Shown one piece after another: positions 55,139 to 64,000 of a stretch of DNA of 64,000 nt. The position numbers were made by a program, and so were the translations under genes. How positions within the stretch are numbered: position 1 is the stretch's first letter; every line of letters begins with the position of its first letter. This stretch comes from Hirsutella rhossiliensis (taxonomy: Eukaryota > Ascomycota > Sordariomycetes > Hypocreales > Ophiocordycipitaceae). The stretch spans positions 1,426,001 through 1,490,000 of the forward strand of contig NW_025408678.1 in NCBI RefSeq assembly GCF_020360975.1, read 5' to 3'. The notes beneath the pieces were generated by a model. The model was not told the DNA's origin, made no database searches, and saw only the letters and a program-made list of their open reading frames with translations.

Positions 55139-58100
55139 TACCCCCTTAGATATAGCCTGCCCCTTAAGGGCATAGCTAATACGGCTTTAGGCTAGTAAGC
55201 GTATAGAGGAGGTTCTTAGCTCTATACTTCTCCCTTTACTTAAGGAAAGCAGGGGCCCTTTTAGGTCCCTAGGCTCTTTTAGACCTACTTTAAGGAAAAA
55301 GGGCTTAAAGAAGGGAAAGTCCTATAAGAAAGGGGGCCTTCTTTAAAGGGAAAAAACCTAATTAAAATAGGGGGCCCTCTAAAGGGAAAAACCTCTTCCT
55401 TTTCTTTAGCTATAGACGTTACCTTCTCGTACGTACTATTAGCTCCTCTTATAGACTCTTAAGGCGGGCCTCTAAGGATAGCTTCTCTTAAACGTCTTCT
55501 AGCCTAATTTACTATAAAAAGATAGCTAGCTTTTACTTTAGTAGGGGCTTCGTAAGACTATCGGCTTTTATTAATACTATTAGAACCTAATAGACGGAAA
55601 TAAGTCCCTTTTAGACCTCTTAGCGTAACTAATACTAGTAAATATCGATATACCGTAGCTAGGTCGATAACTTACTATTTTCTATAAGAATTCGTATAGT
55701 CTATATATTATCGCATTTTATAGCTAATAGGGTCGGAATTTATAGTTATAGAGATATTAGTAGCTAGCTAAGGAAAATCGCTTCTTTTAACGCTTCTAAA
55801 AGAGCTAGTAGCTCTGCTTCTAGACTAGAAGTCGTAACGGTAGCTTACTTTAAAGCTCTCTAAGTAATAGTTCCTTTAAAAAGGGATATAATATACCCTT
55901 ATAAGCTCTTTCTATTTAAGGAATTATCCGTAAAGGACGAATCGCTCGAATAAAGGAAGATTTCGGTAGCTTATTTCCTTCCCTACCCTCCTAGGCGTAG
56001 ACTATATAATCTCGTTAAATAGAGATAAAGGATAGCTCTATCTACTACTTCTTAATGCCTAGGGCTAGGATTTTAGTTATGCCTAGCAAGCTAGGAGACC
56101 GTAAAAGAGATATCCGGTCTAGTAGAAATAGCTAAAAAAAGCAAGGAGCCTACCTTCTATTAATACTAATATTTTTCTTACTCCCTAGCTTAAAAGGACG
56201 GATTAAGTAAAAGCTCTTCGTTTAATATAGGCATAGAGGGAAGCTTCTTATCGAGGGAAGTAAGGAGGAATTTATAAGCGACCTTATCGATATAGGCGTC
56301 CTAGGTAAGCTAGATAGTCCGTTAGGACCTATTCCTAAGGATTCGTATCCCTAAGAACTACTTTAGCTCCCTTAGCCTAGTTATCTTATACCTTTATTAT
56401 AGGCCTTATATAGCCTCCTTAGTAATAGCTTCTTCCTCTTTTAGGTAGGCCTAGATAATATCGTCGATATAAAAGAAGACCGTGATTTTACCCTTCTATA
56501 TTATATATAGTTCCTAAGGGACTTTCTTAAAGCCTAGGGCTTTAAGGGAACCTATTAAATGCTATTGCTAAAGAAGGGGTAATCTTTATAGTCTATATAA
56601 AGCTTTCCTAAGCTATAGAACCTTTCCTAGCTATTAGAAGCCTAGTAAAAGGCGTATATAAATAACTTCTTCTTCTTCCTTAAGTAGGCAGTTAATAAAG
56701 GCGTTAACTATATCTATCTATTTAAGCTCGAGGTCGAATTCTACTACTATAGCTATAAGGGTCTAAAAAGATATCCCTACTAAGGTAGTTGCCCTAGTAA
56801 GTAGATCCCCCTTTTCCTATTAATTCCTATAGATAACTAGCTAGGCCTTATACTTTTAAAGGAAGCTATATTTATTAGTCTTATAGATAAAGACCTATTT
56901 ATAGCTAAGGACCTATTTCCCTCTTACTTTTTCCTTAAGGACCTCTTCGAAAGACCCTATCTCTTTATATAAGGCTAGGTAGTCTTTCTAGGCCTAGAAA
57001 AACTAGTCTTTAAAGGGGTGTCTTTCTAGCTGCTTTTAGTTTACTAGTAGGTCCGGGAGGTCTCTTTTATATACCTTCCTTGCTAATAGTAGCTTAAAAA
57101 GCCGGCCTACTATAAACGCTCCGTAGGAACCGTCTTTTATTAGCGTTAGGTAGAAGTCGGAAAAACGATCGAAATAAAGGAGAGGTTAGTCTTCTTTAGT
57201 ATCTATATCGGGCCCTATACCTTCCTTTACTTCTCGAAGTAAGGATAAAAAGGCAGCCGGGTAATCCTTTAAGAGAGGTGCCTTTCCTACCCCCTTAAGG
57301 GTCGAGATAGGAAGACTAACTAAAAAAGCTACTTCTAGATCTTCTTCTTACATAGGAGGAGGCGTAGGTAGGTAGGCGTATTCTAGCTCTACTGCTTTCC
57401 TATAGTCTCCTTCTTCGTCTAGATTATCTAATCTAGTAGCTTTCTCTTCTTTAAAGTCGGCGTTATCCTTAACTACTTTAACGTTAGTTTCTTCTTTTAT
57501 TTCCTTATCTAGGACCTCTTTTTAAGACTATTAGGAAGGGGGGATTTAAATCTTCTAAATTAGCTAACGTTAAGAGAGTAAGAGGGGCTATTAATCCCTC
57601 TTTCTGTCTAAGAAGCTAGATTCGTCGAAAATTATATCCCTAGTCGAAATAACCTTCCATAAAAGAGGAATCTAGATCTAAAAGATATTCGTAGAATTAT
57701 AGCTAACGTAGTAACTAATAAAGGCTCTAAGATTAAGCTTTCTTTTCTTCTTCCTTTTTAGCTATATATTAGCAGTTATTACGTATGCCTTATAGCTATA
57801 GGCATAAAAGTAGGCTAGCGAGGCCCTCTTTTTTATAAAGAGCTTAAAGGGGGATTTTTAATCTATTCCTTAGTTTAGTTCCCTAGGGTCCTTAGGGTCC
57901 CTAAGGGTCCGGTTCTAAAGGTAATAGGCGGTCTTAACGACTTCCCTTTAAAGGTTATATAGAAGCTTTATAGTAAGTCTTATTATATAGGCCCTTTCTA
58001 TTATAGTACCCCTTAATCTTTCTACCCCTCCGTTCTAGGCCTAGGTATTCGGTGCTAATAAGAGGGGTAAAATGCCCCTTTTTCGAAGCTAATTTAAGAT

Positions 58101-58599
58101 ATCCTTTATAAATAGCTCTCCGTTAGACTATATCTTCTTTACCTCGTAGCTAAAGTAGGATTATTATTATTATTATTAAGATTATACTAGTAACCTATCT
58201 AGAGGTATCTAGAACTTCGACGTTAAATAAGAGGGAAAAACTAGAGTGCTTAGAGGAAAACCCTCCCCTCTTTTATAGCTAGTCTACCCTTATACCGGGT
58301 CGCGGTTACAATATATAGGAATCTTACGCCGGCTATCTTAGGTATCGTTATAGTTAGTCGGAATTATATTAGCCCCGCTATAAAGTAACCTTAGAAAGTA
58401 ACTCCTTTATATACGCGGGGTATATAGCGTTAATCGGTAGTATAAGCGTTTTTTTTAGTTAACGGTTAATAGTTAATTATATAATTATCTCTAACCTTAT
58501 CCTATAGCGATATCTTCCTAGGCTCTGCCTTATTTTTCCGCCGTAAGGCTTAGCGGGCTATTTTTATTAATACCGGCCTTTAGCCGGGCCGGTAGTCGG

Positions 58600-58942
58600 G
58601 TTATCGCACCGGCTTCGCGCTATACTTATCGAGTTACTAGTATCGGCCCTGGGTTTTTGTTTTCCCGGTCGGGGAGCCCGGACCGGGGTTAGGGGGAGGT
58701 CCTAACGAATTCGTCGCTAGGTCCGGGTAGGCGAGGTCCGGGCCGGCCTACTTATAGCGGGGCTAGACTGCTAGTATATTTATAAGCGCTTCTAGAAGCG
58801 CTAATTAGCTAATTAATAAGTAGGTTAGCGTAGTCTACTAGTCCGACTAAAAATTAATCGTGCCCCTAGCCGGATTTAAACTAACTCTAGCGTTATAGCT
58901 AGTAGGCTTCCTAGGTATATAACTACTATACTACGAGGGTAA
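58600..58942 (-). mobile_element. tRNA-derived SINE-like insertion
   Basis: On the minus strand, the head 58942-58861 resembles a mutated tRNA: an A-box-like TAGTATAGTAGTTA (rc of 58920-58933) and a B-box-like AGTTTAAATCC (rc of 58872-58882). The distance between them suits a pol III internal promoter. A GC-richer body follows down to about 58600, where CCCGG...GTTTTTGTTTTCC occurs. The body retains some TG and CA, unlike the surrounding Copia sequence, so it looks like a separate, younger insertion. The tRNA stems do not pair fully, so I do not call a working tRNA. The boundaries are approximate. Confidence 0.38.
58785..58814. repeat. two adjacent perfect palindromes
   Basis: AGCGCTTCTAGAAGCGCT (18 bp, 58785-58802) is followed directly by AATTAGCTAATT (12 bp, 58803-58814). 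Both are perfect. They lie in the body of the SINE-like insertion and could fold as hairpins in RNA. Confidence 0.8.
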
Positions 58943-61261
58943 AGTAGGATTTTATCTAGTTAACGAAGTCTTAGAGGGTAGACTAGTTATACTTACTTAG
59001 GTAGGTCTATAAGAAATAGGGGAAAACTATCCCTAAATAAGTATCTATAAAAAATATTACCTTAACGAAGCTTTCCTAGTCCCTAGAAACGTTAGTCTAG
59101 TCGACCTAAATTTCCTTATATAGCTAGTTCGGCCGTATTAGGGTCCGTCTAGAAATTCGTTTCTTAGTCTTTCCTTAGCCGTAGTATTCGTATTCGACGG
59201 TCTTTAGGCCCCTTATTCGTACGCCCTATTATTAGCCTAGCTTATATAAAGCTAGGGGGCCTAGGTAACTAAGTCGTATATACTAAAGAATGCTGTCTCC
59301 TTAGGCTATTAAAAGAGGGTCCTTTATAGTAGACCTATTCCTCTTAGTAGGGAAAGCTAACTTCTTAAGTAGTTCCTTCCTATAAATAGGTTAGAATTCA
59401 AGAATAAATTAACCGAATTTCTCCTCGATAAGCCTAATAGTCTAATTCTTCTATACTAGCCTCGTAGGCTTAGATATCGTATCTTAGAAGATTCCTTCCT
59501 TTTAAAGAAAGCGGAAGGAAATTAAGCTCGTTAAAAATCGAGGGCAAAAAGCTACCCTTTTTTGTCGAAGAATTCGTATAGACCTATTAGGTAATTTTAT
59601 CGTAAAATTTACCCTTCTATATCCCTCTATCCGTACGGTTAATTCCCCGGTAATAAGATATTCCCTTTATACTTTCTTAAAGGACCGGAATCGTAAGAGT
59701 ATATTATAGATATTAAGGGAAGCACCGGAGTTAAGGATGGCTAATTTTCGTAGGGGATAATTAGAGGGCTCTAACGGTTAGTTTTAGCCTTATTAATCTA
59801 TAGGGAAGATAAAGGCCGGATTTACTATACTAACGATTTTTCCTTAAATTTATAGCTCGAATAAAGGTAGTAGCGTTCGTTACTATTTCTTAGTAACCCG
59901 AATCTCGTCTATCTTCTTCTATAACGAGGGGTCCTCCTTAAGAGACTATTATACTATTTCTCGTAGTCTCTTTAAAGGGTTAACTCCTTTAGGTCGGTTT
60001 TCCTTAAAGACCTACTAGTAGTCCTCTAGCCGATAGGGCTTTTTATATACTTAGTAGGTAGGTCGATTCCTCCTCGTTCGTTTCTTCGAGGAATCCTCGT
60101 CCCGGTCTAGAAGGTCTTCTTAAAAACCCCCCCTTTTTACCCCTTATTGCTAATATTAACGAGGTTCGATTTCGACTAGTTCCTTAATTTTTCGACTAAC
60201 GGACTAAAAGGTCTATTAGGGGACTAGTCGGGCCGGTCTAACTAACGGGACCGGGGCCGGGGCTATAGCTATAGTTAACGACGGCGTTAATACTCTTAAG
60301 GGAGGAGGAGCTAAAGGAGCAATAGCCTTAGCAGCAGCAGCGGGGGCCTTAGTAATAGGGGCTATAGCAGCTATAGGGGCAGTAGGTCGAGCCGTCTAGG
60401 TCGAGTGCTAGCTATAAAGGAGTAAGACTACTTACTATTATACTCTAGCAGCCTCTTTATCTAGTTCCCTGCTAGCCTCTCGAAAGATAGTCGAGTAACC
60501 GTTACTAATAGGATTTATTAGCAAAGATATATCCTATAGCTACTAGCCGGAAAGAGCTTTTATAAGGAAGTATTAGTTAGCTTCCTTAAGGATTTCTTCT
60601 TACTTAGCTAGCTATAAAGAAGCTAGTAGGTTCCTAGTAGAAAAGGCTCCTAGGTAGGCCGTATAGGCCTTCTTAATACGGTTAGTTATATAGCTCCTCG
60701 AGGGAGCTATTAAGGTCTTAAGCTTTAAAAGCTACTGCCTAGGAGTCTCTTCCTCTCGAAGAGTAATTAGCTTTATAGTACTAATAGATTCCGTTATCGC
60801 TATATATATAGTAGTTAGTAGCTTCGTCTCGTAAAGGTATTCCTTACGGTAACTCTTATAGTTACCTAAGGTAGTAGAAAAAGCTCTTTATTATACGGAG
60901 GTTAGCTCGGAAAAGAAGGAAGCTCCCTTTATAAATTCCGTTGCTCTAGGATAAAGAGGGGGCTCGAGAGGGTCCTACTTATTAGAGAAAACTAAATTAT
61001 AGATAGTTCTATCTATACGAGCCTATAGCTCCTTTACCTACTTATCCTAATCTTAGGGCTCTATAAGAATCGTCCTATAGACCGTAGGAACGGTAGAGGA
61101 GTCGGTTTTCGTTATCGTTACAGAAGTAAGGGGGTAGAAAAGTTAGTTAAAAATCAGCTTTTCTAGTAAGAGGGGTAAATAGAAGCTACGAAGGATATAA
61201 GAAAGGTACCTTTTATAGTAGCCGGAAGGTATAGGAATACTATTCCTCCTAAGCTTATAAC

Positions 61262-61698
61262 TCTTATAAAGAGAGATATAAGAAGTATATAAAAATATAT
61301 AAGGGTAAAATTAAAAGTAAGGGGTCGGATAAGTAAGGTAGAGAGATTATTATATTTTCTTAATTATCCTTCTTTCCTCTATCTAACGCCCTTCTTTATA
61401 CCCGTTTAGTATCTTAATTAATAAAGAAGATCCTACTTAAAGAAGCTATTAATATCCTTTTAACTACCGAGCTTTTTACTAGTTTTTTCCCCTCCTTTCT
61501 AGCCGTTGCCGGTATATCTATCTTATCTCTCGCTACCTTTATAGGAAGCTATCGCTACTTTTACTTCCCCTTATACCCCTACCCTCCTCTCTATACCTCT
61601 TTTTAGCTCCTTCTTTAAAACCTATTTTTTAGCTTCCTAGGTCCCTTATGCTAAGAGATATCTCTAAGAACTACGAAATTAGGCTACGCTTTACGATA
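61262..61698 (-). repeat. Copia element LTR (5' LTR of minus-strand element)
   Basis: 437 bp, direct repeat of 54702-55138, bordered on the right by the AGAAC duplication. Confidence 0.87.
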
Positions 61699-63420
61699 AG
61701 AACCATTACTAGAGTTACTAAAATATACTTAATCGGTTAACGTAGCGATTAATAGGCTAAAGGAGATTAAAGACTTCTTAAAAAGGAAGGGTTTCTAGTT
61801 AGTACGCCTAGATAGACTACTACTATAGAAGGGTCGTATTATAATACCTTTAAAGGCGGCCTTACGGTAAGAGCTAATATAGCTCTTTTATAACGATCCG
61901 TTAGTAGGATACTTTAGCTCCCGATATACTAGTAAACTACTAGCGAGGAACTTCTACTAAGATAGAATAACGAAAGATATAAATAAATATATCTAGTTAT
62001 ACCTAGTATATTAAAGTATAGTATCTAAGAAGCATCGCCCTTATAGTACTATATAATTATTACTATATCTTTTACGACCGTAGGAAGAATTATTAATAGA
62101 CTTTACTATAGGTCTACCTAAAGTATAGTATAATAAATAAGACGTTAATATAATCTTAGTAATTATAGACTAATATACTAAGTATTACTTTTTCTTTCTT
62201 ATCTCTAAGATAATAATAGCTCTAGAGCTAGTAGAATTATTCTATTACTAAGTTAAATTAGTATATAGACCTCTAAAAGGCATTATCTTAGATAAAGGGT
62301 CCTTATTTATAAGTAAGTTTTAGTTAGATCTCTATTTTATCTTATAAGTAAAACGTAAGCTATTAACGGTATTTTACTTATAAACTAACGGGTAAATAGA
62401 ATAAATAAACTAAACTATATAGTACTACTTAAGATACTTTACTAACTTAGAATAAACTAACTAAGCGTTACTCTTATATATTACTTATTTTATATATAAT
62501 AATATAAAGAACGTAATAACTAGGTTATTACTTAATAAAGCGTTAATAGGTTACTAACTAAACTTCTATATTAATATCGAGGACGATATTATTTAAAGGG
62601 GGGTACCTAAAGTAAGAGTAAGAGTTACTAAGCTATAAGAGCTACGAAAGAGGCTTAAGGAATACTAGAGAAAGGCTATTAAATTATAAGCGAAATACTA
62701 CGATTTAAGGTACTAACCGCTTATACTAAAAGTAAGAGACCTTATAGTATTATCGATAAAGAATTTACGCCTTAAGGATAAAAAAAGAAAACTCTTACCT
62801 AAGTATATTAGACCGTTTTAGGTCCTATAAGCTATTAAAAAGTAAGTATATCGTCTTATACTTCCTAAGAAGTACTTATACCTCTATAACGTTTTCTATA
62901 TTAATCTCTTAGAGCTATAAAAGGAGCGAAAAGGCACCTATAAAGATAGTAAAACCTTACTAATACTAGACTTAGAGGATAATAAAGGTAAATAGGAAGT
63001 CTAAGAGATTAAAAACTAAAAGAGATTTAAGGGCAATACCTTTTTCCTTATTAAATAGAAAGGATAGCTAGCTAAGTATAATTAATAGGTCGATACTAAA
63101 GATATAGTAAATAGCTAAGACCTTATTAAAGAATATACTACTTACCTAACTAAGAAAAAGAAGTATAAGACTAAGTAAGGTAAGGAAACCTATTAGCGTA
63201 AGGAGACGCTATTAAATTAATAATAAATCCTTACTAAATCGCTACTAACTTATTAATATATTAATATACCCGAACGTCCTATAACTATATATAAAATAGT
63301 AAAATAAGAGAATAAGGGAAAACTATTTATACTACCTATTAAATATTATTAAGGAAAATAAAACTAAACTATAACTTTACTAAGACCTTAATAATAAAAG
63401 AGAGAAGGATAGTTATAGCT
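61699..63420 (+). mobile_element. Ty3/Gypsy retrotransposon (Gypsy-2), right part: integrase and chromodomain-like end
   Basis: The frame interrupted at 54701 resumes here: PLLELLKYT, then NRLKEIKDFLKRKGF, the zinc-binding/integrase approach FYNDPLVGYFSSRYTSKLLA (about 61880-61960), and the integrase core ELLIDFTIGLPKV with LILVIID (about 62090-62170) and ILDKGSLFISKF (about 62280). After a GPF-like linker (LLPKYIRPF, about 62800) comes EVQEIKNQKRFKG with a LIKQKG-like motif (about 62995-63060), reminiscent of a chromodomain (VExIL..R..G....YLVKWKG). Such tails direct integration to heterochromatin. Many stops; dead. Confidence 0.75.
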
Positions 63421-63439
63421 AAATAAAAGAAAGATAAGA

Positions 63440-64000
63440 CCTATTTATTACTTCCGACTACCCTTCTTCTTCGCCGGCGTAGCGGGAACTAACTAAGGCG
63501 CCCCCTTTACTATACTAAATACCTCTAGAAATACTAGAACTACCCTATCCTCCGCTCCTTCCTTATCCTCTATATTAAGACCTATCTTTATTAGTATAGT
63601 ACTTACCTTAGCCTTAGTAAATAGTAAGGTATATTACTATAAAGTATAGCCTATATTACCGTTAATAAGGTAGAGTTTTAACTAGGATTCTTAGGCTTAG
63701 TACTCTAGGCTTATATAGGCGATATTAAATATAGGCGCGGGGTTAAAGTAAATAATAAGCTCGTAGCGCTTATTAATTAGCGTATAGTAGTTAGTACGCT
63801 CGACCTAGTATATCGTTAAGCGGTCGCTAATAAAAGGGTTAGATAAAACTTATAATAGTAGACTTTTATATACTTATAGTCTTAAAGGACTTATAATAAG
63901 CTATCTCGGCGGCGTTAAAAGCCTTAGCTAAATACTATATCGTAATAGTAAGATAGCGCTAATTAGCCTCCTTAAAAATAAGCACGCCTATATCTAAGCT
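63440..64000 (-). pseudogene. antisense coding remnant downstream of Gypsy-2 integrase
   Basis: The minus strand reads more protein-like than the plus strand: LIFKEANQRYLTITIQYLAK at the right edge, RYELIIYFNPAPIFNIAYIS, IEDKEGAEDRVVLVFLEVFS, ending VPATPAKKKGSRK and a stop near 63447. It lies beyond integrase and is cut by the window end. I do not recognise it. It parallels the antisense remnant in Gypsy-1 in position and orientation. Confidence 0.35.

Larger units (their letters stand above)
54702..61698 (-). mobile_element. Ty1/Copia LTR retrotransposon inserted in Gypsy-2, RIP-inactivated
   Basis: A 6997-bp element on the minus strand with direct 437-bp LTRs (54702-55138, 61262-61698) whose tips read TCTCGCGAAG...CGCGATA. 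The target duplication is AGAAC (54697-54701, 61699-61703). From high to low coordinate: gag-like region around 60.5-59 kb, integrase region about 58.4-57.7 kb, reverse transcriptase about 57.3-56.4 kb with an intact YIDD (56459-56470), and RNase H about 55.85-55.5 kb (KQATVTTSSLEAELLALLEA, YYYWLRQEV, LISVYWVLINK). Copia domain order (integrase before RT) is therefore seen. Stops are frequent throughout. It contains a SINE-like insertion at 58.6-58.9 kb. Confidence 0.85.

Noticed and set aside
58861..58942. functional tRNA gene
   Set aside because: Only A- and B-box-like parts are visible; acceptor and anticodon stems do not pair well, so a SINE head is more likely.
1..64000. CRISPR array, bacterial operons or ribosome-binding sites
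   Set aside because: Spliceosomal introns and transposon types show a eukaryotic nuclear genome, and no regularly spaced repeats were seen.

Overview
The window reads as nuclear DNA of a filamentous ascomycete (Pezizomycotina, most likely Sordariomycetes). The evidence is many short introns (about 50-75 bp, GTRNGT...YAG, a few GC-AG), a cerato-platanin, small cysteine-rich secreted proteins, Crypton/Tad1/Ty3/Ty1-type transposons and extreme RIP-type mutation. No database search was possible. Gene models were built by hand, joining exons at splice sites and checking the reading frame across every junction.

Region 1 (about 0.4-15.7 kb) is a compact block of seven genes resembling a metabolic cluster without a backbone synthase: a DHA-type MFS transporter, a Dal5/ACS-type MFS transporter, a glutamine-dependent asparagine-synthetase-like amidotransferase, two isopenicillin-N-synthase-like 2-oxoglutarate/Fe(II) oxygenases in divergent orientation, a class III (CaiB/BaiF) CoA-transferase, and an amidase divergent from it. 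Together they could import or export an acid, form its CoA thioester or amide, oxidise it and hydrolyse an amide. No NRPS, PKS, terpene synthase or intact regulator lies in the window. Region 2 (16.4-21.4 kb) has two ordinary membrane-protein genes: a multi-pass protein of unknown function and an HMT1-like half-size ABC transporter.

Region 3 (21.5-32 kb) is gene-poor and full of relics: a decayed coding stretch, a fragment resembling a fungal transcription factor, a small four-exon gene, a Ty1/Copia RNase H remnant, and a 3.3-kb Crypton-like tyrosine-recombinase element broken by frameshifts but not by RIP. Region 4 (32.8-41.6 kb) carries a secreted PAN/Apple-like protein, a small Cys-rich protein with a 14-nt microexon, a hypothetical protein, a cerato-platanin, a LINE reverse-transcriptase relic, a MULE-type MITE with a 9-bp target duplication, and a knottin-like secreted peptide at the edge of the repeat block.

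Region 5 (42.9-64 kb) is wholly made of nested, heavily mutated retrotransposons almost devoid of CpA and TpG. A Ty3/Gypsy element (Gypsy-1, 43464-50440, TSD GTAAG) sits inside an LTR fragment. A second Ty3/Gypsy element with a chromodomain-like C-terminus (Gypsy-2) is split by a Ty1/Copia element (54702-61698, TSD AGAAC). The Copia element in turn carries a tRNA-derived SINE-like insertion. The junction with the gene-bearing side is sharp and is marked by a Tad1-type LINE 3' end that escaped mutation.
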